Shown: piece after piece, positions 43,522 through 52,385 of the stretch
How the letters are laid out: each line of letters opens with the position of its first letter
Position numbering within the stretch: the stretch's first letter is position 1
Assembly: GCF_023715725.1 (NCBI RefSeq)
Contig: NZ_JAMBOT010000002.1
Location: 768,993 to 832,992, forward strand
DNA from: Paenibacillus pasadenensis
GTDB taxonomy: Bacteria > Bacillota > Bacilli > Paenibacillales > Paenibacillaceae
Reading direction: 5' to 3'
DNA length: 64,000 nucleotides
The notes under the pieces: generated by a model
The model's input: the letters and a program-made list of their open reading frames with translations, nothing else
The model's database searches: none
What the model was told of the DNA's origin: nothing
Program-made: the position numbers and the translations under genes

Positions 43522-44727
43522 TCAGCTGCCGAAAAGCCCCAGCTTTCCGATTCGCGCTACCGCTTCACGCAGCCGCTCTTCGCTGGTTAATAAGCCAAGC
43601 CGCACATAACCTTCGCCGTGTCTGCCAAATCCGACGCCTGGAGCGACAACCACATCCGCTTTTTCCAGCACGAGATCGGCAAACGACTCCGAGGTGTATC
43701 CGTCCGGCACAGGCAGCCAGCAGAAGAAGGAGCCGCCAGGACGCTGAGCCTTCCAGCCGATGCGGTCGAGCTCTTCAAACAAGGCGTTCAGCCGCGACTC
43801 ATACTTGGCGCCAAGCTCGCGGACGGACTGCTGAGATCCCGTCAGCGCAGCCGCAGCCGCTTCCTGAATGCCGCCGAACAGGCTGCAGTAATAATGGTCC
43901 TGGATGAGATTAATCAGCTCGATGATTTTGGCGTTGCCAAGCGCAAAGCCGACCCGCCAGCCCGCCATATTGTACGTTTTGGACAGCGTGTAAAACTCGA
44001 CGCCGACCTCCTTGGCTCCCGGGGTTTCCAGGAAGCTGATTGGCCGTCTGCCCTCAAAACCGAGCGCGCCGTAGGCAAAGTCGCTTGCCGCGACAATCCC
44101 GTTAGCTGCGGCGAACTCAACCGTTTCGCGGTAAAACTCCGGCGATGCCACCGCTCCGGTCGGGTTGTTCGGATAGTTGAAAAACATCAGCTTGGCCAAT
44201 TTCCGGTCTTCCTCGCTAATCGCCGAGTAATCCGGCAGGAAGCCGTTCTCCTCGCGGAGCGGCATAAACGACATGCGCGCGCCTGACAGCGAGACGCCGG
44301 ACCAGTAATCCGGGTAGCCGGGATCCGGAACGAGACAGAGGTCGCCCGGATTCAGCAGGCATTGGCTAATTTCAATCAGCCCGGTCTTGCCGCCAAACAA
44401 AATGGCAACTTCCGTTTCCGGGTCGAGCTCGACGCCGTAATCCTCCCGGTACCTTTGCACAACCGCTTCTTTAAGGAAAGGGAATCCGCGAAACGGAGGA
44501 TAACGATGATACTTCGGGTCGGCAGACGCCTGCTGCATTACCTCTACAATATGGGCTGGCGTCGGGGTGTCGGGATTGCCCTGACCCAGATTGATTACAT
44601 CCCGGCCGCGCGCGGCCTGGGCATTCGCCTTGCCGACAAGCTTGGCGAAAAACTGCTCCGGCAGCCCTTGCAGCCTTTGCGCCGGCACGATTTCGGGAAT
44701 GGTGCGGCTGATACGGCTGTTGCTCAT
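43522..44727 (-). CDS. mtnE: methionine-salvage aminotransferase (MtnE/YkrV type)
   Basis: A 401-residue fold-type I PLP aminotransferase. It starts RLQGLPEQFFAKLVGKAN, then DVINLGQGNPDTPTP, FGGKTGLIEISQCLL, FFNYPNNPTGAVAS, SDFAYGALGF and the PLP-lysine motif FYTLSKTYNMAGWRVG, ending GYVRLGLLTSEERL. The pattern strongly resembles B. subtilis YkrV (MtnE/MtnV), which converts the keto acid 4-methylthio-2-oxobutyrate to methionine. GGAGTGATG precedes the ATG. It lies on the same strand just upstream of the pro operon. Confidence 0.88.
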   Translation of the reverse strand: MSNSRISRTIPEIVPAQRLQGLPEQFFAKLVGKANAQAARGRDVINLGQGNPDTPTPAHIVEVMQQASADPKYHRYPPFRGFPFLKEAVVQRYREDYGVELDPETEVAILFGGKTGLIEISQCLLNPGDLCLVPDPGYPDYWSGVSLSGARMSFMPLREENGFLPDYSAISEEDRKLAKLMFFNYPNNPTGAVASPEFYRETVEFAAANGIVAASDFAYGALGFEGRRPISFLETPGAKEVGVEFYTLSKTYNMAGWRVGFALGNAKIIELINLIQDHYYCSLFGGIQEAAAAALTGSQQSVRELGAKYESRLNALFEELDRIGWKAQRPGGSFFCWLPVPDGYTSESFADLVLEKADVVVAPGVGFGRHGEGYVRLGLLTSEERLREAVARIGKLGLFGS

Positions 44728-44844
44728 GTTCTCATCACTCCATAACTAGTCCTTGCAGAAGCCCGGCAGCTCGCGCAGTTGGTCTTCCAGCATTCTGCAA
44801 TCATGGTAGCAGAGGATGAACAGGCTGTCGAGGAAGAAACGGCT

Positions 44845-45420
44845 TTATGGCTGAAGTCCGGTTTTAGCGAAAAATGGAGTCAGGTCCGGCTTGACCGTTA
44901 ACAAATAGGGCCTCTTTTGAGCGTCGAAAACAAGCAGCTCCGGCTCGCGATCTTTGCAATAGAAGAGAAAAACATCTTCAACCTGAAAAGAGAGGCTGCC
45001 TTTTTGCAACTGATAAGGCTGCTCCAGAGGAATTCGGAACACATATCCGCATTTGTCGTTTATCGACAGGCTTGGCGAGAGGCCTTCAACAGTATTCAGC
45101 CAATCTTTAGCAATTTTTTGGTAGTCAGCTGAATTATCAAAGGTTTGAACTACTTTTCCGGCGGCAACGTCAAAAATCTGCACCGGGCGGCGCGACACAT
45201 CTGGCGATGCAGCTGCAAAAGCTTCGGCCATTTCTTCCGGCAAATAAACAGGCCGCAGTTCGTAGCTTTTGTCATCTGCAGGTACGGCGGCAGCAGAGCG
45301 GGATGGGGCAATGTCATTGGAAGCGGGCAGGGAGGCATGAGCAGCAAGAGGGGCGGACAGCATGAACACAATAGCTGACAGCAGAGCAAAAATAGCGGGA
45401 CGTTTAATTCGATTGGACAT
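44845..45420 (-). CDS. secreted protein of unknown function
   Basis: A 191-residue protein with a good Sec signal (MSNRIKRPAIFALLSAIVFML, then APLAAHA cleavage site). The mature part has no recognised domain; it contains an acidic/aromatic core (YELRPVYLPEEMAEAF) and two Cys (DKCGYVF and YCKDREPE) about 25 residues apart, possibly a disulfide. I take ATG 45420, ten bases behind AAAGGAG, because it gives a proper signal peptide; the frame is open further upstream without a ribosome site. It faces mtnU, 141 bp away. Confidence 0.7.
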   Translation of the reverse strand: MSNRIKRPAIFALLSAIVFMLSAPLAAHASLPASNDIAPSRSAAAVPADDKSYELRPVYLPEEMAEAFAAASPDVSRRPVQIFDVAAGKVVQTFDNSADYQKIAKDWLNTVEGLSPSLSINDKCGYVFRIPLEQPYQLQKGSLSFQVEDVFLFYCKDREPELLVFDAQKRPYLLTVKPDLTPFFAKTGLQP

Positions 45421-45561
45421 GAAAACTTCTCCTTTCATGCTGCCAAGCGGCAGCTGAGGCTCCTCCTTAACCTGTCCATCTTGACATCCCACTATGAGGC
45501 GATAAGATTAGTACAATTGAAAAAGCCAACGGAATCTGGTTAGGGAAAGGTGCTGGAAGCG

Positions 45562-46374
45562 ATGAAGGAGCAACAACAGCGGCTGCGCGTAGCAGCGCTG
45601 CAAATTCATATTGATGCGGGAGAGCCGGAGAAAAACTTTGACCGTGTTCAAAAGAAGCTGAGGGAGGCCGCATCGGCGGCAGTAAAGCCGGATATTATCG
45701 TGCTTCCCGAAATGTGGAATACCGGTTATGCGCTAGACCGCATTCATGAGCTGGCTGATGCCGGAGGTGAACGTACCCGGTCAATGCTCGCCGAGTTCAG
45801 CCGTGAAACGGGCATTCATATTGTTGGCGGTTCCGTCGCGGAGAAAAAAGGGAACGACGTATTTAATACGATTTATACTTTTGACCGCCATGGGAATGAA
45901 ACCGGCGAGTATTCCAAAATCCATCTGTTTCGGCTTATGGAAGAGGAGAAGTATCTTGCGGCCGGTGAAAAGCCGGGCATGTTCCAGGTGGACGGGTCCG
46001 CAGCCGGGATGATGATCTGTTACGATATCCGTTTCCCCGAGCTGGCCCGGACGCTGGCGCTCGCTGGAGCAAAGGTGCTGTTTGTTCCCGCAGAGTGGCC
46101 GAAACCGCGCCTCCATCACTGGAGGTCGCTGCTTATTGCCCGAGCTATAGAGAACCAGATGTACGTAATTGCGTGTAACCGCATGGGTATCAGCGGAGAA
46201 ACCGAGTTTTTCGGACATTCCATTATAATCGATCCTTGGGGCGAGGTACTGGCTGAAGCGGGGGAAGCAGAGGAGATATTGACTGCGGACATCGATTTGG
46301 CGCTCGTGGACGAAGTGCGCGGCCGGATCCCTGTATTCGAGGATCGCAGGCCGCAGCTTTACCGTTTGGAGTAA
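45562..46374 (+). CDS. mtnU: carbon-nitrogen hydrolase (MtnU/YkrU-like, nitrilase superfamily)
   Basis: A 270-residue nitrilase-fold enzyme with the Glu-Lys-Cys triad: Glu in IIVLPEMWNTGY, Lys in GEYSKIHLFRLMEEEKYL, Cys in MMICYDIRFPELAR. It closely resembles YkrU/MtnU in the B. subtilis methionine salvage cluster, thought to be an omega-amidase removing the amide from 2-oxo-succinamate-type side products of the MtnE transamination. ATG 45562 is preferred over GTG 45550 because GGAAAGGTGCTGGAAG is then correctly placed. Confidence 0.85.
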   Translation: MKEQQQRLRVAALQIHIDAGEPEKNFDRVQKKLREAASAAVKPDIIVLPEMWNTGYALDRIHELADAGGERTRSMLAEFSRETGIHIVGGSVAEKKGNDVFNTIYTFDRHGNETGEYSKIHLFRLMEEEKYLAAGEKPGMFQVDGSAAGMMICYDIRFPELARTLALAGAKVLFVPAEWPKPRLHHWRSLLIARAIENQMYVIACNRMGISGETEFFGHSIIIDPWGEVLAEAGEAEEILTADIDLALVDEVRGRIPVFEDRRPQLYRLE

Positions 46375-46376
46375 GG

Positions 46377-47276
46377 TTACTGCCCGTAGTGTTTGATGAC
46401 GGCGGCCTTCATCGTATCGATGAAGGCTTCCGCCGCTTTGGACAGATAACGTCCTTTGCGGCTGGCGATAACGAGCGACCGCGACGGTTTGCCGGCAATG
46501 GGGCAAAAATGCGGCGTGAACTCGCTGCGGCTGCCGCGCGCAATCATATGAGGGATGAACGCAACTCCCATTCCGGCTGCGACGAGCGACTGCACCGTCT
46601 CGATATTGCTGCTTTCGAATACGATGCGCGGCTGAAAGCCGGCTCCGGCGCAAAGGTCGATGGCGATTTGCCGGAAACCCTGGCCTTTTTTCAGCACAAT
46701 GAACGGCTCGTCCTGAAGCGTCTCCAGATCTACAGGCTCGGTGCGTCCGGCCAGCCAATGGTTAGGCGGAACAGCCAGCGTAATTTCCTCCCGGATCAGC
46801 GGCTCGTACACTAGCGTAGAGTCTATGAGCGGGAGCGACAGCAGGCTGATATCCGTTTGGCCGCTGCCGGCGAGCTGCTCCAGCTTGGCGGTTGTATCCT
46901 CGATCAGCACAAGGTCGATATCGGGGTACTGCTTGCCGAATTCAGGCAGCACAATCGGCAGGATATGGGAGCCGGTAATCGGCAAGCTGCCGATGACAAG
47001 GCGGCCTCGGCGCATATGCGCCATGTCCTCCATCTCGGTTTTAAGCTGCTCGACACTGTCAAGAATAGCCTGGGCCTTGTCGACGAACACCTCTCCGGCA
47101 TGGGTCAGCTCTACCGAGTTCGTCGTGCGCCGCACGAGCAGGACGCCGATCTCCTTTTCCAGCTTGGACAGCTGCTGGCTCAGCGAAGGCTGGGCGATAT
47201 GAAGCTTTTCGGCAGCACGGGAAAAGTTAAGTTCTTTGGCGATGTGAATGACGTATTGCAGCTGGCGAAGTTCCAT
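46377..47276 (-). CDS. LysR-family transcriptional regulator
   Basis: A 299-residue LysR protein: an N-terminal winged helix (MELRQLQYVIHIAKELNFSRAAEKLHIAQPSLSQQLSKLEKEIG) and a C-terminal effector domain (about 90-299). I start at ATG 47276, the MELRQLQY start, with GGAGCC upstream. It is divergent from leuC across a 206-bp gap, so it probably regulates the leucine genes, perhaps with an intermediate of leucine synthesis as effector. The effector cannot be read from the sequence. Confidence 0.87.
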   Translation of the reverse strand: MELRQLQYVIHIAKELNFSRAAEKLHIAQPSLSQQLSKLEKEIGVLLVRRTTNSVELTHAGEVFVDKAQAILDSVEQLKTEMEDMAHMRRGRLVIGSLPITGSHILPIVLPEFGKQYPDIDLVLIEDTTAKLEQLAGSGQTDISLLSLPLIDSTLVYEPLIREEITLAVPPNHWLAGRTEPVDLETLQDEPFIVLKKGQGFRQIAIDLCAGAGFQPRIVFESSNIETVQSLVAAGMGVAFIPHMIARGSRSEFTPHFCPIAGKPSRSLVIASRKGRYLSKAAEAFIDTMKAAVIKHYGQ

Positions 47277-47340
47277 AAAAAGGCTCCTTTTTGAACAATA
47301 AAATCCAGACAAACGACCAAATTATTTCTATAGCGTGTAC

Positions 47341-47355
47341 CTATAAACATTATAG
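47341..47355. promoter_or_regulatory. candidate LysR operator
   Basis: CTATA-N5-TATAG, a 15-bp dyad that fits the LysR T-N11-A pattern. It lies between the divergent regulator and leuC, 65 bp upstream of the regulator start and 128 bp upstream of leuC, in an AT-rich area containing further TATA-like symmetry (TATAGATATTATA). Confidence 0.6.
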
Positions 47356-47482
47356 ATATTATATCTTGGAACAATCAACTCAATCCATGTATGCTAGAAG
47401 CAGTTCAATAACCGTTTCTTCACAATTAGTTCACGATTTGTTCACAATTACGATTCGCACTGATACTCATACGGGGTGATAC

Positions 47483-48907
47483 ATGATGAAAAAACGCACC
47501 ATGTTCGAGAAGATTTGGGACAATCACGTTATTCAATCGGAAGAGGGCAAGCCGAGCATCATCTATATCGACCTGCATCTCGTCCATGAGGTTACTTCTC
47601 CTCAGGCATTTGAAGGGCTCCGCCTAGCCGGCCGCAAAATCCGCCGTCCGGACCGCACCTTCGCTACGATGGATCATAACGTTCCGACAAAAGACCGCTT
47701 CAATATTAAGGACCCGATTTCCAAGCAGCAGGTTGATACGCTGACCCAGAACTGCGCTGACTTCGGCGTTAAGCTGTTTGACCTCAACAATATCGACCAA
47801 GGCGTTGTGCACGTAATGGGTCCAGAGATCGGTCTGACCTGGCCGGGCAAAACGATTGTTTGCGGCGACAGCCATACGAGCACGCACGGCGCATTCGGCG
47901 CTCTGGCGTTTGGCATCGGCACAAGCGAAGTTGAACATGTAATGGCTACCCAGTGTCTGCAGCAGTCCCGTCCCAAAACGATGGCGATCCGCTTCAACGG
48001 CTCCCGCAAGCCGGGCGTTACCGCAAAAGACTTAATTCTGGGCCTGATTGCTCAATACGGCACGGACTTTGCTACCGGTTATGTTCTGGAGTACACGGGC
48101 GATGCGATTACCTCCCTGACGATGGAGGAGCGTATGACGGTGTGCAACATGAGCATCGAGGGCGGCGCGCGCGCCGGTCTGATCGCACCGGACAGCACAA
48201 CGTTTGAATACCTGCGCGGCCGCGAGTACGCTCCGCAAGGCGAAGATTTCGACAAAGCGATTCTCGTTTGGAGCGAGCTTACTTCCGACGAAGGCGCCGA
48301 GTACGACACCGTGCTTGACTTCGACGTAGACAGCCTCATTCCGCAAGTTACCTGGGGCACCAGCCCGGGCATGGGCACTGACATTACGTCTGCCGTGCCT
48401 AATCCGGCTGACCTGCCGACGGAGAACGAGCGCAAAGCTGCCGAGAAAGCGCTGGAGTATATGGATCTGAAGCCGGGCACGCCGATGGCCGAGATTCCAA
48501 TCGACTACGTGTTCATCGGCTCCTGCACAAATGGCCGGATCGAGGATCTGCGCGCCGCTGCCGAAATCGCAAGAGGCTACAAAGTCAGCGACCGCGTAAC
48601 GGCCATTGTCGTTCCGGGCTCCGGCCGCGTCAAAATGCAGGCGGAGAAGGAAGGTCTCGACCAAATTTTCACAGAGGCCGGATTTGAATGGCGCGAAGCG
48701 GGCTGCTCCATGTGCCTCGCGATGAACCCGGACGTTCTGCAGCCTGGACAACGCTGCGCATCGACGTCCAACCGTAACTTCGAAGGCCGTCAAGGCCGCG
48801 GCGGACGCACGCATCTCGTATCTCCGGCTATGGCTGCTGCTGCCGCTATCGCAGGACGTTTCACGGATGTGCGCGACTGGGAAATCAAACAAAAAGTAGC
48901 GAACTAA
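47483..48907 (+). CDS. leuC: 3-isopropylmalate dehydratase, large subunit
   Basis: LeuC with LeuD isomerises 2-isopropylmalate to 3-isopropylmalate in leucine synthesis. The 474-residue aconitase-fold subunit carries a [4Fe-4S] cluster: Cys in [14 protein letters not shown] and two Cys in the GCSMCLAMN loop. The N-terminal [10 protein letters not shown] and the [26 protein letters not shown] core are typical. Either ATG 47483 or ATG 47486 may be used, behind GGGGTGAT. leuD follows 44 bp downstream. Confidence 0.95.
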   Translation: MMKKRTMFEKIWDNHVIQSEEGKPSIIYIDLHLVHEVTSPQAFEGLRLAGRKIRRPDRTFATMDHNVPTKDRFNIKDPISKQQVDTLTQNCADFGVKLFDLNNIDQGVVHVMGPEIGLTWPGKTIVCGDSHTSTHGAFGALAFGIGTSEVEHVMATQCLQQSRPKTMAIRFNGSRKPGVTAKDLILGLIAQYGTDFATGYVLEYTGDAITSLTMEERMTVCNMSIEGGARAGLIAPDSTTFEYLRGREYAPQGEDFDKAILVWSELTSDEGAEYDTVLDFDVDSLIPQVTWGTSPGMGTDITSAVPNPADLPTENERKAAEKALEYMDLKPGTPMAEIPIDYVFIGSCTNGRIEDLRAAAEIARGYKVSDRVTAIVVPGSGRVKMQAEKEGLDQIFTEAGFEWREAGCSMCLAMNPDVLQPGQRCASTSNRNFEGRQGRGGRTHLVSPAMAAAAAIAGRFTDVRDWEIKQKVAN

Positions 48908-48951
48908 TCTGCGGCAATTCGCAGTTTCATACAGAGGGGAGCACCACGATC

Positions 48952-49551
48952 ATGGAACCATTTGTTAAACATAAGGGCATCGTTGCCCCTGTAGACCGGG
49001 TTAACGTCGATACGGACGCTATCATTCCTAAACAATTCCTGAAGCGCATCGAGCGCAGCGGCTTTGGCCAATTCCTGTTCTTTGAATGGCGCTTTGACGA
49101 AGAGGGCAACGTGAACCCTAACTTCGAACCGAACAAACCGCGCTACGAGGGCGCATCCGTTCTGATCTCCCGCGCCAACTTCGGCTGCGGCTCTTCCCGG
49201 GAGCACGCACCATGGGCGATTCTGGACTACGGCTACAAAGTTGTTATTGCTCCGTCCTATGCGGATATTTTCTACAACAACTGCTTCAAAAACGGCATTT
49301 TGCCGATCAAGCTGGGCGAGGAGCAGGTAGAGGATCTGTTCCAGCGCACGGCAGCGCATGAAGGCTACCAGCTCAACGTCGATCTGGAGAACAAGCTGCT
49401 GGCCGACGACTACGGCCTTAACCTGCCGTTTGAGCTAGACGAGCACCGCCGCCAGTTCCTGCTGCAAGGGCTGGACGATATCGGCCTGACGCTTAAACAT
49501 GCCGACGCGATCTCTGCGTACGAGGAACGCCGCCAGGGCGCGTTTGCTTAA
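48952..49551 (+). CDS. leuD: 3-isopropylmalate dehydratase, small subunit
   Basis: The swivelling small subunit partner of LeuC. The 199 residues contain the substrate-binding [16 protein letters not shown], the signature [15 protein letters not shown] (about 72-86) and the [13 protein letters not shown] stretch. GAGGGGAGC precedes the ATG. The leuCD pair stands apart from leuA/leuB, which are not in this window. A strong terminator follows. Confidence 0.95.
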   Translation: MEPFVKHKGIVAPVDRVNVDTDAIIPKQFLKRIERSGFGQFLFFEWRFDEEGNVNPNFEPNKPRYEGASVLISRANFGCGSSREHAPWAILDYGYKVVIAPSYADIFYNNCFKNGILPIKLGEEQVEDLFQRTAAHEGYQLNVDLENKLLADDYGLNLPFELDEHRRQFLLQGLDDIGLTLKHADAISAYEERRQGAFA

Positions 49552-49583
49552 AACGCAAATTCCCGCTAATCACTAAATTGAAC

Positions 49584-49628
49584 AACACGCCGTTTGGCTC
49601 CTGAAAGGGAGTCAAGCGGCGTGTTTTT
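49584..49628 (+). terminator. intrinsic terminator after leuD
   Basis: AACACGCCG at 49584 pairs with CGGCGTGTT at 49617-49625 and the stem continues through TTTGGCTCC/GGGAGTCAA with two mismatches; T run to 49628. Confidence 0.92.
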
Positions 49629-49767
49629 GTAGGTAACCTGCATTTGCATTATCATGTAATTGCGAGATGAGGCAATAGCTCTTTCGAGTACTTCCTGTAG
49701 TTTTCACCAAGTTTTCAGAAAGAGTTGACCCTTTCTTTAACGTTTAAAGACGAAGATGTGTCATCAG

Positions 49768-49795
49768 TTGAATTGCCTATAGACAAAGATATAAT
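49768..49795 (+). promoter_or_regulatory. predicted SigA promoter of cydABDC
   Basis: TTGAAT, a 16-bp spacer and a perfect TATAAT. Transcription starts about 180 bp before cydA. The preceding 49629-49767 stretch is AT-rich with no recognised gene. Confidence 0.65.
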
Positions 49796-49855
49796 AATTT
49801 TAACGACTAGTTATTCACTCAATACCATGTGCCACAGCAACACAACCATCTTACT

Positions 49856-49873
49856 TTGTGAAAAAATTCTCAA
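49856..49873. promoter_or_regulatory. predicted Rex operator upstream of cydA
   Basis: TTGTGAA-AAAA-TTCTCAA matches the 18-bp Rex consensus TTGTGAA-N4-TTCACAA except for one base. It lies 61-78 bp downstream of the -10 element, in the transcribed leader, a position like the Rex sites of B. subtilis cydABCD. A nearby half-site TTCACTCAA is at about 49814. Rex itself is encoded at 11355. Confidence 0.82.
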
Positions 49874-49979
49874 TCCATAAAGCTAAGATTAACGCTGGTA
49901 ATAAGCCGATATCCCAATTTGGTATTGAATTCTTCAGTTCATCCACACTGTAACAGAGTATGAAAGGAGGCGGTTAACA

Positions 49980-51338
49980 ATGGCAATTGATACGGTATTG
50001 TGGAGCAGGCTGGTGACAGGCTTGACGCTCGCGTTTCACGTTATTTTTGCGACGATTGGCGTCGGCGTGCCATTAATGATCGCTATTGCAGAGTTCATCG
50101 GAATCCGTAAGAAGGATTACCATTATATCCTGATGGCAAAAAGGTGGGCGCGGGGTTTTGTCATTTCGGTTGCGGTAGGTGTTGTAACCGGTACGGCAAT
50201 ATCGCTGCAGCTGGCGCTGGTGTGGCCGAATTTTATGAAGCTGGCTGGAAATGTCATTGCGCTGCCGTTATTCATGGAAGTATTCGCGTTCTTTTTTGAA
50301 GCCATCTTCCTCGGTATTTATTTGTATACATGGGACCGGTTCAAAAATCGGTATATCCACTGGCTGCTGACGATTCCCATTGTTGCAGGGGCGGGTATGT
50401 CTGCTGTTTTTATTACGACGGTGAACGGATTCATGAACCAGCCTGGAGGTTTTGTTATGGAAGCAGGCCAGTTCACAGCGGTTGACCCGGTGCAGGCGAT
50501 GCTGAATACGGCGACGTTCTCCAAGGTATTTCATGTATTAAGCTCGGCGTATTTGACAGCCGCCGCCATGTTAGCCGGAATTGCCGCCTTTGCCATGCTG
50601 AGAAAAGGGGTATCCGCATACCACAAAAAAGCGTTGAACCTTATGATGGCGGTCGTTTTGCTGTTCGGTTTGCTGAACACGCTGGCCGGAGATGTGTCCG
50701 CCAAGTTTTTGGCCGAGCATCAGCCGGAAAAGCTGGCAGCGGCAGAATGGCATTTTGAGACGGAAAGTAGCGCAGATTTAGTGTTAATGGGATGGCTGAA
50801 TGCAGAGCACGAGATTTTAGGGGCCATTCACCTGCCGAAGCTGCTCAGCTTCCTGGCCTTTGGAGATTTTAACGCGGAGGTTAAGGGGCTGGAGGAATTC
50901 CCCAAGGACGAATGGCCGCCGCTGCTCGTTCACTACCTGTTTGATTTCATGGCCGGCATCGGATTTACGCTGCTCGCTGTTTCGCTCCTGTATTTCCTGT
51001 TCTTGTTCTGGAAAAAGCGCAATGAGCTTAACAAGTGGATGCTCCGTATGATCGCACTGAGCGCGCCGCTCGCTTTTCTGGCGGTTGAGATGGGCTGGTT
51101 TTATGCGGAGGTAGGCCGCCAGCCGTGGATTATCCGCGGATATATGCGCGTAGAGGAAGCCGCTACAACTTCACCGAATGTAAAAGTTTTATTTTACGTC
51201 TTTTTGCTCCTGTACATCGTGCTCGGCATCACATGTGTAGTCGTGTTAAGGCGGTTGTTCAACAATAATCCGGCGGAAGTTGAGATGGAGAAATGGTTGA
51301 AGGAAAAGTCTAATCATTCTGAAGGTGATCCGGCATGA
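49980..51338 (+). CDS. cydA: cytochrome bd ubiquinol/menaquinol oxidase subunit I
   Basis: CydA carries the three hemes and quinol site of cytochrome bd, a high-affinity terminal oxidase. The 452-residue protein has about nine membrane helices. The first heme ligand His20 is in LTLAFHVIFATIG, another His is in the AYLTAAAML-adjacent KVFHVLSS segment, and the signature GRQPWIIRG is present with the conserved EMGW upstream. The length indicates a short Q-loop, as in other Bacillales. AAAGGAGG precedes the ATG. The stop overlaps cydB. Confidence 0.95.
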   Translation: MAIDTVLWSRLVTGLTLAFHVIFATIGVGVPLMIAIAEFIGIRKKDYHYILMAKRWARGFVISVAVGVVTGTAISLQLALVWPNFMKLAGNVIALPLFMEVFAFFFEAIFLGIYLYTWDRFKNRYIHWLLTIPIVAGAGMSAVFITTVNGFMNQPGGFVMEAGQFTAVDPVQAMLNTATFSKVFHVLSSAYLTAAAMLAGIAAFAMLRKGVSAYHKKALNLMMAVVLLFGLLNTLAGDVSAKFLAEHQPEKLAAAEWHFETESSADLVLMGWLNAEHEILGAIHLPKLLSFLAFGDFNAEVKGLEEFPKDEWPPLLVHYLFDFMAGIGFTLLAVSLLYFLFLFWKKRNELNKWMLRMIALSAPLAFLAVEMGWFYAEVGRQPWIIRGYMRVEEAATTSPNVKVLFYVFLLLYIVLGITCVVVLRRLFNNNPAEVEMEKWLKEKSNHSEGDPA

Positions 51339-52351
51339 TGAGTTACGAACTGATTGGCATCTCGGTGCTCTGGTTATTCCTGTACGGCTATTTAATCGTA
51401 GCCTCTATTGATTTTGGGGCGGGATTCTTCGCTTTTTACGCACGATTGACGAAGCAGGATCACCTCATAAATCGTCTCATTTCCCGGTATTTGTCACCTG
51501 TTTGGGAAATCACCAATGTATTTTTCGTCTTTTTTTACATCGGCATTGTCGGATTTTTTCCGGACACCGCATATTATTATGGCTCCGCGCTGCTTGTTCC
51601 GGGCAGCATTGCGATTATTTTGCTTGCGATTCGCGGTTCGTTTTATGCGTTCGAAAATTACGGCTCCAAAAAAAGCATCGTATATTTATTTTTGTACGGA
51701 GCTACAGGCTTGCTTATTCCGGCTTCGTTGTCCGTGGCGCTAACGCTGTCTGAAGGCGGCTTTATTAAGGAGCAGGGCGGAGCGGTTACTCTCGATTATT
51801 GGACGTTGTTTACCAATCCGTTGTCCTGGAGCATCGTTGGACTGGCGATCGTATCCGTGTTGTTCATTAGCAGCTCGTTCCTGGTATTTTACGCTTCCCG
51901 GGCGGAGGATCATTCCGCTTTGAAGCTGTTGCGTAACTATGCCTTGTTCTGGAGCACGCCCACGATTATTCTTGCACTGACCGCATTTATTTATTTGGGT
52001 CAGCACAATGAGCGGCATTTTCAAAATATGATGGATTTATGGTGGCTGCTTGCGCTTTCCGTCGCTTTGTTCATGATTGCGATGTGGCTGTTATTTAACG
52101 GACGCCGTTACGGATTAGCATTCATATGCGTGATGCTGCAATTTTTCTGCGCCTTTTTCGCTTACGGAATTGGGCAATACCCGTATATTCTCGATCCTTA
52201 TATTACGATTCAGAGCAGTGCAACTTCACCTGCGATGGGTCTGGCGTTAGTTGTTGTGTTTATCGGCGGTTTGCTTCTGCTGATCCCTTCCCTGATTCTG
52301 GTCTTCAAGCTTTTCCTGTTTGATGCGGATTATGTGAAAGGGAAAAAATAA
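51335..52351 (+). CDS. cydB: cytochrome bd oxidase subunit II
   Basis: The 338-residue membrane partner of CydA with eight to nine helices. It opens MMSYELIGISVLWLFLYGYLIVASIDFGAGFF, the CydB N-terminus with the conserved DFGAG, and has the LVPEITNVF-like SPVWEITNVFFVFF region. It overlaps cydA by four bases, so the subunits are made together. cydD follows after 34 bp. Confidence 0.95.
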   Translation: MMSYELIGISVLWLFLYGYLIVASIDFGAGFFAFYARLTKQDHLINRLISRYLSPVWEITNVFFVFFYIGIVGFFPDTAYYYGSALLVPGSIAIILLAIRGSFYAFENYGSKKSIVYLFLYGATGLLIPASLSVALTLSEGGFIKEQGGAVTLDYWTLFTNPLSWSIVGLAIVSVLFISSSFLVFYASRAEDHSALKLLRNYALFWSTPTIILALTAFIYLGQHNERHFQNMMDLWWLLALSVALFMIAMWLLFNGRRYGLAFICVMLQFFCAFFAYGIGQYPYILDPYITIQSSATSPAMGLALVVVFIGGLLLLIPSLILVFKLFLFDADYVKGKK

Positions 52352-52385
52352 AGCGCTGCAGGCTTATTTAAAGGAGGAGAGATCA

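Noticed and set aside
36487..44727. S-box (SAM) riboswitch before mtn genes
   Set aside because: I searched gaps before mtnE, mtnW and mtnX and saw no S-box core.
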